11,725 nt of DNA from an uncultured Oscillospiraceae bacterium. GTDB taxonomy: Bacteria; Bacillota; Clostridia; Oscillospirales; Oscillospiraceae. The notes beneath the pieces are model-generated. The model was not told where the DNA came from, did no database searches, and saw only the letters and a list, made by a program, of their open reading frames with translations. Position 1 is the first letter of the stretch, and each line of letters starts with the position of its first letter. Below, in pieces: positions 1 to 7,657 of this stretch. The position numbers and the translations under genes are program-made. The DNA lies in contig CAJOFI010000004.1 of assembly GCA_905233595.1 (NCBI GenBank), forward strand, positions 1-11,725. Direction: 5' to 3'.

Positions 1-330
1 GTCGAGCATGCCCACCACGCCCTGTCGGATGCTCCCGTCGGTGAGCGTCCGCTCCACGTAGATAAAAGCGTTCTTGAATTCCCGGAAAAGCCCGCTCTGC
101 AGGTACTCCTCCATCGTCTTGTGGATGCGCGCGGTCTCCTCCGCTTCGTCCCCGCCGAGCCGCGCCTCGGGCAGAACGAGGCGCAGCGCCGAGGGGGCGG
201 CGCCGACCAGCCGCTCCGTCTCCCGCCAGTACTCCGGCTGGGCGCTGAACTGGTCGCAGGCGATCACCGCCCACTGCTCCAGCGCGTCTTCCCGCGGCAG
301 CAGAATATCCGCGGATCGAAAAATGTTCAT
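1..330 (-). CDS. DUF1015 family protein (N-terminal part, runs off window)
   Basis: This entry covers only the first 110 codons; the frame stays open to base 1. The translation begins MNIFRSADILLPREDALEQW and continues with a WAVIACDQFSAQPEYW stretch, APSALRLVLPEA, and FIYVERTLTDGSIRQGVVGMLD. These blocks match what I remember of the N-terminus of the DUF1015 family (COG4198), a cytoplasmic family without an established reaction; in Clostridia it is often found near serine biosynthesis genes, but none is visible here. No signal peptide or membrane segment is present. The start ATG (328-330) overlaps the sortase stop as ATGA, and a GGAG lies five bases upstream of the ATG inside the end of the sortase gene, so translation is probably coupled. 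The family assignment is confident; the function is unknown. Confidence 0.85.
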   Translation of the reverse strand, partial: MNIFRSADILLPREDALEQWAVIACDQFSAQPEYWRETERLVGAAPSALRLVLPEARLGGDEAEETARIHKTMEEYLQSGLFREFKNAFIYVERTLTDGSIRQGVVGMLD

Positions 331-1106
331 GCCGTCTCCGTCCCTTCGTCAATAACTTGCGTCAGCAGCCCGAGCACCAGCCGCCGATTCTCCGGCGCGT
401 CGTCCACGCAGGTGCTGAGCGTGAGAATGTGATCCTCCAGCGCGATCTCCGTGTCCCCCGGGACGACCGTTCCGGGGGCGGTGCTGTTGATGACCGTCTG
501 CAGATAGTCCACGCGATCCTGCATCACGGTCTCGTCATAGGCCGCGTCCAGCAGTACGTCGGGGAAAACCGTGCTCGCGAAGATCGTATAATGGTACTCC
601 GCCGCCGGGGTATAGACGACGACGTCCCGGTGGCTCATGAAATAGTCGTAGTCCGCGTAATTTCGCAGCGCGCCGAACATCGAGCCGTCGGCCATGTTGT
701 GGGCGTAGAGGATCGTGTTGAAGCGCGAGAAATCCTTCGGCACGCCGCCGAACGAGAACACGCAGCCGGGAAGCCCCTCGCTCTCGTCGAGGTTGCGATT
801 GAGGTAGTATTCATCGTCCCCCGCCCGCTGCAGCACGGGATAGCTCACGCCGGTGCCGGGGATCTCGAGCCAGGCGTAGATATCGTCGTTCACCGCCCAA
901 AGCGCGTCAAACTCGATGGGCGAAACGTAAGGGATCGGCGTCGGCGTGGGCTCGGCGGTCGGCTCGGGTGTGGGCTCCGGCGCCGGCTCCTCCGCCTGCT
1001 GTGCCTGCTGCGCGACGCGCGCATCGAGCATCCGCCCGGTCAGGATCAGCCCCCCTGCCGCCAGCAGGAGCAGCAGAACGATCAGAAAAGCTGTGCTCTT
1101 TTTCAT
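327..1106 (-). CDS. Class B sortase
   Basis: A 259-residue membrane-anchored cysteine transpeptidase that would cleave a sorting signal in exported proteins and attach them to the cell wall or to pilin. Residues 4-24 form an N-terminal membrane segment. Residues 39-59 are a Pro/Thr/Glu linker (EPTPEPTAEPTPTPIP), and the sortase fold follows from about residue 63. The catalytic triad can be read directly: His136 in YAHNM, Cys233 in LSTC and Arg242 in NRRLVLG (Arg241 is the alternative). The pattern IYAWLEIPGTGVSYPVLQ and the long insertion before the Cys are typical of class B. The sequence before the ATG contains only a poor Shine-Dalgarno (GGATGG-like). The gene lies 77 bases after the GH36 gene and overlaps the next start by four bases. 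No substrate with a sorting motif is encoded in the window, so its targets lie elsewhere. The family call is firm; the subtype beyond class B is not decided. Confidence 0.93.
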   Translation of the reverse strand: MKKSTAFLIVLLLLLAAGGLILTGRMLDARVAQQAQQAEEPAPEPTPEPTAEPTPTPIPYVSPIEFDALWAVNDDIYAWLEIPGTGVSYPVLQRAGDDEYYLNRNLDESEGLPGCVFSFGGVPKDFSRFNTILYAHNMADGSMFGALRNYADYDYFMSHRDVVVYTPAAEYHYTIFASTVFPDVLLDAAYDETVMQDRVDYLQTVINSTAPGTVVPGDTEIALEDHILTLSTCVDDAPENRRLVLGLLTQVIDEGTETA

Positions 1107-1183
1107 GCGCCGCCCATCCGTCCGCCCGGGAAAAGCCCGTCTCTCTCTGTGTTACTCATACAAAAACTCCTGATTGCTGAAAA

Positions 1184-2770
1184 CTATACGATCTTGACGC
1201 CCATGCGTCTCCCGTTGAGCTCATAGCTGAGGGTGAGGCCGTTATCAAACTCGACGCGGACGTTCTTCGCCTCGCGGTTGCGCAGCGCCTGGGCGTAGTG
1301 CGCCTTCGCCACCGCGCCGTACCTGGCCATGTTGTCCGAGTGCAGAAGCACGCCGCCCAGCACGCTGTTGACCGTGACGAGGACGTACTTCTGCTCGTCC
1401 GTGAGCTTGAGATTGTCCTCCCGCAGGAAGAACACGTCCGGGTCGTTGAGCCAGGCGCGGCCGTTCAGCTCCCGGCGGAAGACCGTGTTCATGATGGACT
1501 GCCGGGTGGAGACGCGCTCCCGGTGGGCAAGGCGCATGTGGGGCTTGTCGTCCCAGTCGAGCCCGACGTCGCAGCCGATGCGGCAGTAGTCCACCAGACC
1601 GAAGGCGGGCATCAGCGGCACCCCGCAGCCGAGGATGCGCTTCTCCCCGCAGAGCCGCCTGAGCAGCTCCATCGCGCGGATCATGCGCGCCGCGCGGCTC
1701 TCGTCCGATGAGCCGAAGGGCGCGGCGGCGTAGAGGAAGTCGAGCTTCACGAGGTCGTAGCCCCATTCGTTCAAGACCCGGTCGAAGACCCGCTCGAGAT
1801 AGCCGAGCACCTCGGGGTGGTCGATATCCAGCGCGAAGAAGTCGCCCCAGTTGCAGCCGGCGCGCCAGGGCTCGCCCTTCTCGTCCTTCAAAAACCAGTC
1901 CCTGTGCTCGCGGTAGAGCGTGGAGGCCCTGTTCGCCACGAAGGGCGCGAGCCACAGCCCCGCCCGGAAGCCCGCGGCGTGAATGGCGTCCGCCGCCTGC
2001 TTCATCCCCTCGGGGAACTTCGCGCCGTCGGCCTCCAGCCAGTCACCCACGTTTACCTCCCAGCCGTCGTCGATCTGGAAGAGGTCGCCCGGCTGCAGAT
2101 TTCCGGCGCAGCCCGCCAGATCCTCGCGGATGCTCTGGGCGCTGATGTCCTCATAGCGGTTGTACCAGCTCGTATAGCCCGCGAGCTTCTCCTGTGTGCG
2201 CGCCTTCACGCCGAGGGCGGCGAACCACTCGTCAAAGACCCGCTCCTCGGTGCCGTGGGCAAAATAGAGGTCGAAGGCGTGGAATTTCCCGCCGCAGCGC
2301 AGCCCCGCGCAGTCGCGCTCGATGCGCAACTCATGGCTCGCGGTGTCGTAGCGGAAGAGCGTGTAGCCGGGCTTTTCGTCCAGCGAAGCGATCAGCCGGA
2401 AGTCCTCCCCCTCGCGGAAGTAGCAGTAGCTCTCCCCGTGGGTGATGCCCTCCTTCTCGGGGTAGCTGACCCAGTTATAGTCGCCGTAGCGGTCGAGGCC
2501 GTAGTGCCGCACGACGGCCTTGGGCAGGCGCGAGATGCCGTGGGTGCGCCCCACGCGCGAATGCTCGGTGCTGTACGTCCAGCTCTGGTAGCCGTTCATG
2601 AAAATCCGCCCCTCCGCGCTCAGCGGCACGTTCATGGAGGCCTCCACCTTCACAAGCTCGTCCTCGGGCAGCGTTTCCACGATATGCAGCGCCCCGTGCG
2701 GGCGGTCGCAGCTACCGAAGACGGGAGGATGGTTTTTCAGCGTGATCTTGTAATGGATGCGAATAGCCAT
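1184..2770 (-). CDS. GH36-like alpha-galactosidase (clan GH-D)
   Basis: A 528-residue glycoside hydrolase expected to remove terminal alpha-galactose, or a related alpha-linked sugar, from oligosaccharides. The N-terminal part (about 1-190) is a beta-rich domain and the catalytic barrel follows. The substrate loop FQIDDGWEVNVGDW starts at residue 231. The nucleophile is Asp344 in LVKLDFLY and the acid/base is Asp401 in CRIGCD; the 57-residue spacing is close to that of the Thermotoga maritima enzyme (about 60), and the length is also similar (about 552 residues there). There is no signal peptide, so the enzyme is cytoplasmic and acts on imported substrate. The start at 2770 was chosen over an in-frame ATG at 2824 because AAGGAGAG (2775-2782) sits just upstream and homology begins at MAIRIHYKI. 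It is 164 bases from the GH2 gene upstream on the same strand. Substrate specificity is inferred from the family only. Confidence 0.9.
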   Translation of the reverse strand: MAIRIHYKITLKNHPPVFGSCDRPHGALHIVETLPEDELVKVEASMNVPLSAEGRIFMNGYQSWTYSTEHSRVGRTHGISRLPKAVVRHYGLDRYGDYNWVSYPEKEGITHGESYCYFREGEDFRLIASLDEKPGYTLFRYDTASHELRIERDCAGLRCGGKFHAFDLYFAHGTEERVFDEWFAALGVKARTQEKLAGYTSWYNRYEDISAQSIREDLAGCAGNLQPGDLFQIDDGWEVNVGDWLEADGAKFPEGMKQAADAIHAAGFRAGLWLAPFVANRASTLYREHRDWFLKDEKGEPWRAGCNWGDFFALDIDHPEVLGYLERVFDRVLNEWGYDLVKLDFLYAAAPFGSSDESRAARMIRAMELLRRLCGEKRILGCGVPLMPAFGLVDYCRIGCDVGLDWDDKPHMRLAHRERVSTRQSIMNTVFRRELNGRAWLNDPDVFFLREDNLKLTDEQKYVLVTVNSVLGGVLLHSDNMARYGAVAKAHYAQALRNREAKNVRVEFDNGLTLSYELNGRRMGVKIV

Positions 2771-2821
2771 CTTTCTCTCCTTATCATATGGTGTTATGAG
2801 CCTGTCTGCGTGCTTCCCCCT

Positions 2822-2897
2822 CACCGAAGGCCGACAGGGGGTGTCCCTTCAGTCACCGCCGCAAGCGGCGGCGACAGCTCCCCCATGGGGGGAGCCG
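2822..2897. repeat. GC-rich double-hairpin intergenic repeat (REP/MITE-like)
   Basis: The gap between the two glycosidase genes contains two consecutive palindromes. The first pairs gtcaccgccg (2852-2861) with cggcggcgac (2866-2875) around a caag loop, with one mismatch. The second pairs gctccccc (2877-2884) with gggggagc (2888-2895). They are preceded by a tcaccgaaggccgacagggg stretch. From memory, this layout (a gtc...gac hairpin beside an agctccc...gggagc hairpin) resembles dispersed palindromic repeats found in many copies between genes in gut Clostridia. No T-run follows on either strand, so it is not a standard terminator, although the hairpins could slow transcription or protect mRNA ends. 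Whether it is multicopy cannot be decided from one window. Confidence 0.6.
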
Positions 2898-2934
2898 TTT
2901 ATTCGTATGCGGTTCGCGCCGGGACTGACGCCTG

Positions 2935-5265
2935 TTATTTTACGGTAAATTCCACCGTGACGCTGCCGCAGCCCTCGGCGGAGAGCGTAAGGCTGCCCTT
3001 GCCGCGTGTGCCCCTGGTCTTCACATAGCAGCCGCACATGCCGCCCTCGGCGGTCACGGCGTCCGGCCCCACGAGGGTGATCGCCCCGCGCGCCTTGAGC
3101 TTCACGGGGACTTGGGCATAGGGAGCGCCGTTCCCGTTCTCGTCGAGCACGCGCACGCGCACCGCCGCCATGTCGTAGCTCTCGCCCTCGTGCAGCAGCT
3201 GCTGGCTCACGCGCACCTCCAGATGCAGCGCAGTCCCCGGGCAGCGGGTCTGGCTCACGACGCTCACGCCGTCCTTCACGCCCTCGAAGCGCCAGCGTGT
3301 CGCCTCGCCGCCCCAGTTGCCGATGTACTTGCCGTAGAGCGCGACGCCGTCCTCAAGTTTCATGTTGTAGCGCATCATGCAGTAGAGCATCTTCGCCTTG
3401 TCGGCGGGGGGCATGTTGCTCATGCCGTACTTCCCGGCGGAGAGGAGCGCCTCCTTCAAGGGCTGCGCCTGCTGCTTGGGAAAGCCCTCCTGCGTCTCCA
3501 AAAGGCAGCCTACGGTGTCGTCGATCAGCACCGGCCCGTGTTTGAGCCCATCCCAGCCCCTGGGGGTGAAGGAGGCCACGAAATTGTCGTTTTTATACAG
3601 ATCCACGCGATCGGCGTTGGTGAAAACGTAGATATCCCCGATATTGCCGCCGGGATAGTCCCCGATGTCCATGGGGTTCCCGACCTCGAGGACGGGACTG
3701 TCCTCCCCCTGGCTGGCGTAGAGCGCGGCGGCGAGCTTCGGGTTGCGGAAGGCGTCGAGCACGCCGTGATAGCAGACCTTGTCGCCGGAGCCGAAGTCCT
3801 TGTGGGTGGGGTAGTCGAACATGCACCAGCCGAAGCAGCCCGCGTGCTCCCCGTCGGCCAGGGCGGCGTTGAGCACCCGCGCGTGGCGCAATGCGTGCTC
3901 CTGGCGCTTTGCCCAGGGGTCAAAGCTCTTGGTGGGGAACATGTGCCCGCTGTGCTCGGAGATGAGCAGCGCCTTCGACATATCCGGCGTGACCTTCTCC
4001 TTGGGGCGGCAGCCGGGATTCTCGCCGGTGTGGGAGAAGTCGTTGAAGGCGTAAACGTCCTCGAGCAGGCTGCTCTTTTCGATATAGCGCACGCCGGAGG
4101 TGGGGCGGCTGGAATCGAGCTTGCGGCAGAGCGCGTTCGTGCGCTTGTAGAATTCGTCGTTGTCCTGGCTCTCGTTGATGCGCACGCCCCAGAGCACGAT
4201 GCTCGGGTGGCTGCGGTACTGCGTCACCATCTCGCGCACGTTCTCCACCGCCTGGTCCTGCCAGGCCTCGTCGCCCACGTGCTGCCAGCCGGGGATCTCG
4301 GTGAAGACCATCAGCCCCAGCTCGTCGCAGGCGTCGATGAAATGCCGGCTCTGCGGATAGTGGGAGGTGCGCACGGCGTTGCAGCGCAGCTCCTCCTTCA
4401 AAATGCGCGCGTCCTCATATTGCAGATGCGCCGGGGCGGCGTAGCCGATATAGGGGTAGCACTGGTGGCGGTTGAGGCCGCGCAGGAAGCTCTTCTTCCC
4501 GTTGAGATAGAAGCCGTCGGCGCGAAAGTCCACCGTGCGGAAGCCGAAGCGCTTTTCCTGCGTGTCGAGCACCCGCATGTGCCGATCCAGCAGCTCCGCG
4601 CGCAGGGTGTAGAGCTTCGGGCTCTCGGGGCTCCAGGGTCTGGCGTAGGGCACGCGCACCGTAAAGCGCTCGTTGCCGACCTCGCTCGCAAGGCACTTCT
4701 CCCCGTCGAGCACCGACAGGCGCACGAGCTTCTCCGCCCCGACGAGCGTGAGCTGCGCCTCGAGTCTGTCAAGGCTCGGCGTGAAGACGTAGAGATCTTC
4801 GATATAGTCCTGCCCACGCACGTCGAGCCAGACCTCGCGGTAGAGCCCGCCGTAGGTCAGATAGTCGATCACAAAGCCGAAGGGCGGCACGGCGGGATTC
4901 TCCGTGCTGTCAAGCTTCACGCAGACGGTATTTTCGCCGCCGTAGTTCACCGCGTCCGTGATCTCCACGCGGAAGGCGGTGTAGCCGCAGCGGTGCTCGC
5001 AGAGCTTTGCGCCGTTGACGAAGACCTCCGCGATGTGCGCCGCGCCGTCAAACTGCAAAAAGAGCCGCTTGCCGCGATCGCTCTCCGGAACGTCCAGCGC
5101 GCGGCGGTAGCCGTAAACGCCCTCGTAGTTTTTCGGGCTTGCGTAGTGCAGCGGGGTCTCCTGTACGCTGTGGGGCAGGCGCACGGGCACGGTCTCCCCG
5201 CCGCCGGTGAGCAGCTCCTCCGACCAGTGTTCGGCAAACTCCCAGGAGCTTGAAAGGTTAAGCAT
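2935..5265 (-). CDS. Glycoside hydrolase family 2 protein (beta-galactosidase/beta-glucuronidase type)
   Basis: A 776-residue retaining beta-glycosidase. A jelly-roll sugar-binding domain (about 1-150) ends in the typical TYGGLYREVWL. An Ig-like domain (about 151-245) follows, then the TIM barrel beginning with FYLNGKKSFLRGLNRHQ. In the barrel, RTSHYPQS (299-306), WGVRINES with acid/base Glu365 and ISEHSG with probable nucleophile Glu437 are visible. A long C-terminal region (about 515-776) holds further beta-rich domains. I did not find the Asn-x-Lys motif that marks beta-glucuronidases, so a beta-galactosidase-like activity is more likely, but the substrate is open. There is no signal peptide, so it is cytoplasmic. 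The start at 5265 is supported by GGAGG (5273-5277) seven bases upstream; an out-of-frame ATG lies between the two. It is first in the leftward gene group and pairs with the GH36 gene for oligosaccharide breakdown. No transporter is present in the window. Confidence 0.92.
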   Translation of the reverse strand: MLNLSSSWEFAEHWSEELLTGGGETVPVRLPHSVQETPLHYASPKNYEGVYGYRRALDVPESDRGKRLFLQFDGAAHIAEVFVNGAKLCEHRCGYTAFRVEITDAVNYGGENTVCVKLDSTENPAVPPFGFVIDYLTYGGLYREVWLDVRGQDYIEDLYVFTPSLDRLEAQLTLVGAEKLVRLSVLDGEKCLASEVGNERFTVRVPYARPWSPESPKLYTLRAELLDRHMRVLDTQEKRFGFRTVDFRADGFYLNGKKSFLRGLNRHQCYPYIGYAAPAHLQYEDARILKEELRCNAVRTSHYPQSRHFIDACDELGLMVFTEIPGWQHVGDEAWQDQAVENVREMVTQYRSHPSIVLWGVRINESQDNDEFYKRTNALCRKLDSSRPTSGVRYIEKSSLLEDVYAFNDFSHTGENPGCRPKEKVTPDMSKALLISEHSGHMFPTKSFDPWAKRQEHALRHARVLNAALADGEHAGCFGWCMFDYPTHKDFGSGDKVCYHGVLDAFRNPKLAAALYASQGEDSPVLEVGNPMDIGDYPGGNIGDIYVFTNADRVDLYKNDNFVASFTPRGWDGLKHGPVLIDDTVGCLLETQEGFPKQQAQPLKEALLSAGKYGMSNMPPADKAKMLYCMMRYNMKLEDGVALYGKYIGNWGGEATRWRFEGVKDGVSVVSQTRCPGTALHLEVRVSQQLLHEGESYDMAAVRVRVLDENGNGAPYAQVPVKLKARGAITLVGPDAVTAEGGMCGCYVKTRGTRGKGSLTLSAEGCGSVTVEFTVK

Positions 5266-5311
5266 GGCATTTCCTCCGTATTGTCAGCAAAGTCTGTTCC
5301 ATTATCTATAT

Positions 5312-5340
5312 ATTGTATCATATTCCCCCTTTGAGCACAA
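5312..5340 (-). promoter_or_regulatory. Candidate sigma-A promoter for the GH2-led gene group
   Basis: Read on the minus strand there is a TTGTGC -35 (5335-5340), a 17-base spacer and a TACAAT -10 (5312-5317). This predicts a transcript start near 5305 and a leader of about 40 bases before the GH2 start. The surrounding sequence is AT-rich compared with the genes. The call is inferred from consensus matches only. I saw no clear operator palindrome. Confidence 0.5.
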
Positions 5341-5395
5341 GACGCAATCTGCTTTTCGCCCGCCTTTTTTCTTATTGAAAAAACGCTTCTCGCGG

Positions 5396-5425
5396 TTGAC
5401 AGGCGGCGGGGCTTTCGTGTATAAT
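5396..5425 (+). promoter_or_regulatory. Strong sigma-A promoter for the EF-G-like gene
   Basis: A perfect TTGACA (5396-5401) and a perfect TATAAT (5420-5425) are separated by 18 bases, with TG immediately before the -10. The predicted transcript start is near 5432, leaving a leader of about 60 bases before the ATG at 5493. A promoter this close to consensus, together with the C-ending codon bias of the gene, suggests strong constitutive expression. Confidence 0.8.
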
Positions 5426-5492
5426 TGTTTGGACATGCTATAGCTTTATCAATTTCAACCAGCCAATATACTTGACAGAGAGGAAGCAACAC

Positions 5493-7505
5493 ATGGAAAC
5501 CAAAAACATTCGCAACATCGCCCTCCTCGGCCACGGCAACTGCGGCAAGACCAGCCTGGCTGAGAGTATGCTCTTCGTCACCGGCGCCATCGACCGCATG
5601 GGCAAGGTCACCGACGGCAACACCGTCTGCGACTACGACGCCGAAGAGATCAAGAGACAGATCACCATCTCCTCCTCCGTCGCTCCCGTGAGCTACGCCG
5701 GAAACAAGATCAACGTCCTCGACTGCCCCGGTTACTTTGACTTCGTGGGCGACGTGCTGTGCGCCCTGCGCGCGGTGGAGGCGGGCTTCATCCTGCTGAC
5801 CGCGAAGGACGGGCTGTCCGTCGGCGCCGAGAGAAGCTGGAAGTACCTCAAGGCCGCGAACCTCCCCACCGCTTTCGTCGTCTCCAAGGCCGACGAGGAG
5901 CATGGCGACTACTTTGCCGTCGTCGAAGCGCTGCGCGCCAAGTACGGCAGCATCGTCGCTCCCGTGACGATCCCCAGCTCCGACGGCAAGGGCGTCATCG
6001 ACCTCGTGCACAACGTCTGCTACAGCTCCAACGGCGCCAAGACCGTCAAGGGCGCCGTCCCCGCGGCCGACGCCGGTCACGTTGAAGACCTGCGCATGGA
6101 GCTGATGGAGACCGCCGCCGGCGCCACCGAGGAGCTCATGGAGAAGTTCTTTGAGACCATGGAGCTGGAGGAGGCCGACATGGTCGCCGGGATCAAGGCC
6201 GGTATGAAGGATCGCTCCGTCGTGCCCGTGTTTGCGAGCGCCGCCATGCTCAACGTCGGCACCGAGGCTCTGCTCCAGGGCATCGTGGACTACGTTCCCA
6301 ACCCCGCCGAGATGGACGATATCGACCCCGCCGCCCCGGTTCTGGGCTTCGTGTTCAAGACCGTGTCCGACCAGTTCGGCAAGTACAGCTTTGTCAAGGT
6401 CATGAAGGGCGCCATCACCTCCGACCTGTCCCTCAGAAACGTGCGCGCCTCCAGCACCGACAAGCTCGGTCGTCTCTACACCGCCTCCGGCAAGAAGATG
6501 ACCGAGGTGAAGGACGCCTGCTGCGGCGACATCGTCGCCATCGGCAAGATGGATTGGAAGACCGGCGACACCGTCTGCGACCCCAAGAACGAGGTCGAGC
6601 TGCCCGCCATCGAGATCCCCGAGCCCTGCTACTCCGTCGCCATCGCTCCCAAGACCAAGGGGCAGGACGACAAGGTCGCGACCGGCCTTGCCCGTCTGAA
6701 CGAGGAGGACGTCTCCTTCTCCCTCGTCAACAACGCCGAGACCCATCAGATGGTCATTTCCGGCGCCGGTGACATCCAGGTCGATGTGCTCTGCGCCAAG
6801 CTCAAGAGCCGCTTCGGCGTGGATACCGAGCTCAAGCCCGCCCGTGTCGCCTACCGGGAGAAGATCAAGGGCAAGGTCGAGGCCCACGGCCGCCACAAGA
6901 AGCAGTCCGGCGGCTCCGGTCAGTTCGGCGACGTGTGGATCCGCTTTGAGCCCCAGAGCGAGCAGGACGATATGATTTTTGCCGAGGAGGTCTTCGGCGG
7001 TTCCGTTCCCAAGAACTTCTTCCCCTCCGTCGAGAAGGGTCTGCGCAACGCGGTGCAGAAGGGCGTCCTCGCGGGCTACCCGCTGGTCGGCCTCAAGGCC
7101 ACGCTGTACGACGGCTCCTACCACCCCGTTGACTCCAACGATATGGCCTTCCAGACGGCTGCCCGTCTCGCCTACCAGGACGGCATCCCCAAGGCCAAGC
7201 CCACCATTCTCGAGCCGATCGGTCTCCTGCAGGTCACCATTCCCGACGCGAACCTTGGCGACATCATGAGCGATATCTCCTCCAAGCGCCGCGGCACCGT
7301 GCTGGGCATGAACGCCGAGGACGGCATGCAGACCGTTGAGGCCGAGGTTCCCATGGCCGAGATGGGCTCCTACACCATCGACCTGCGCTCCATGACCCAG
7401 GGTCGCGGTTCCTTCAGCCTGAAGTTTGTCCGTTACGAGGAAGCCCCCGGCAACGTGCAGCAGAAGGTCATCGAGGAAGCCAAGGCTCTGGCCGAGAACG
7501 AGTAA
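5493..7505 (+). CDS. Elongation factor G-like translational GTPase (EF-G paralogue, FusA2 type)
   Basis: A 670-residue cytoplasmic GTPase with EF-G domain order. The GTPase domain shows the P-loop GHGNCGKT (13-20), switch I RQITI (55-59), G3 DCPGYFDF (77-84), G4 SKAD (131-134) and a G5-like SA (249-250). Domain II lies at about 283-370. The domain IV motif HKKQSGGSGQFGDVW begins at about 468, and the domain V region includes ILEPIGLLQVTIPD. Two positions differ from canonical EF-G: the catalytic His of DTPGH is Tyr81, and the Asn of NKxD is Ser131. Tyr at the former position is, as I recall, usual in the EF-G-2/FusA2 group, so this is not the main fusA. It is slightly shorter than canonical EF-G (about 690-700). 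The start is placed at 5493 because an AGAGGAAG ribosome site precedes it; a TTG at 5472 in frame lies upstream of that site. It is transcribed alone and ends at its own terminator. The cellular role of this subgroup is not well defined. Confidence 0.9.
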   Translation: METKNIRNIALLGHGNCGKTSLAESMLFVTGAIDRMGKVTDGNTVCDYDAEEIKRQITISSSVAPVSYAGNKINVLDCPGYFDFVGDVLCALRAVEAGFILLTAKDGLSVGAERSWKYLKAANLPTAFVVSKADEEHGDYFAVVEALRAKYGSIVAPVTIPSSDGKGVIDLVHNVCYSSNGAKTVKGAVPAADAGHVEDLRMELMETAAGATEELMEKFFETMELEEADMVAGIKAGMKDRSVVPVFASAAMLNVGTEALLQGIVDYVPNPAEMDDIDPAAPVLGFVFKTVSDQFGKYSFVKVMKGAITSDLSLRNVRASSTDKLGRLYTASGKKMTEVKDACCGDIVAIGKMDWKTGDTVCDPKNEVELPAIEIPEPCYSVAIAPKTKGQDDKVATGLARLNEEDVSFSLVNNAETHQMVISGAGDIQVDVLCAKLKSRFGVDTELKPARVAYREKIKGKVEAHGRHKKQSGGSGQFGDVWIRFEPQSEQDDMIFAEEVFGGSVPKNFFPSVEKGLRNAVQKGVLAGYPLVGLKATLYDGSYHPVDSNDMAFQTAARLAYQDGIPKAKPTILEPIGLLQVTIPDANLGDIMSDISSKRRGTVLGMNAEDGMQTVEAEVPMAEMGSYTIDLRSMTQGRGSFSLKFVRYEEAPGNVQQKVIEEAKALAENE

Positions 7506-7514
7506 TGTCTTAGA

Positions 7515-7549
7515 CAAGGGGATGTGAGAAATCACATCCCCTTGGTTTT
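7515..7549 (+). terminator. Rho-independent terminator after the EF-G-like gene
   Basis: A perfect 12-bp stem, CAAGGGGATGTG (7515-7526) with CACATCCCCTTG (7533-7544), encloses a 6-base loop and is followed by gtttt. It begins ten bases after the stop codon. The T-run is short but runs into a further T-rich heptamer array. Confidence 0.8.
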
Positions 7550-7572
7550 GAGTTTTGAGTACTGCGTTTTGA
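7545..7572 (+). repeat. Short heptamer array (gttttga)
   Basis: Four consecutive 7-base units can be read: gttttga (7545-7551), gttttga (7552-7558), a diverged gtactgc (7559-7565) and gttttga (7566-7572). The array touches the terminator stem and supplies its T-rich tail. The same kind of unit recurs after the next gene. Confidence 0.6.
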
Positions 7573-7657
7573 GGAGAACGGATAAAGAAGTGAGGCGCAG
7601 TCCGGCCAAGCGCTCCCGTACTCCTCTCAACGCGCAGAACACACAAATGGTACTGCC

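Noticed and set aside
2771..2824. An 18-residue N-terminal extension of the GH36 protein from an ATG at 2824
   Set aside because: The strong AAGGAGAG site lies inside the extension and points to 2770, and the extra residues do not look like part of the enzyme.
2840..2897. Possible CRISPR repeat or a small ORF in the GH2-GH36 gap
   Set aside because: There is one copy of a palindromic pair with no spacers, and the short open frames across it overlap the end of the GH2 gene without protein-like features.
3112..5253. A 713-codon plus-strand open frame over the GH2 gene
   Set aside because: It is the exact antisense of a complete GH2 protein with catalytic motifs, and its translation is repetitive Val/Ala/His/Leu without family features.
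5472..5492. An upstream in-frame TTG start, also reading as a second TTGACA box
   Set aside because: The ribosome site AGAGGAAG lies after the TTG and serves the ATG at 5493. As a -35 box it would place its -10 inside the coding region, with no TATAAT-like match there.
5266..5492. Possible riboswitch or T-box in the divergent intergenic region
   Set aside because: The leader of about 60 bases is too short and shows no conserved box or terminator/antiterminator pair.
4947..7646. A very long (899 codons) open frame on the minus strand across the EF-G-like gene
   Set aside because: It is antisense to a clear GTPase gene and stays open because of high GC and the codon bias of that gene. Its translation is low-complexity Gly/Val/Leu/His-rich and shows no domain; its last part crosses the GH2 gene in a different frame.
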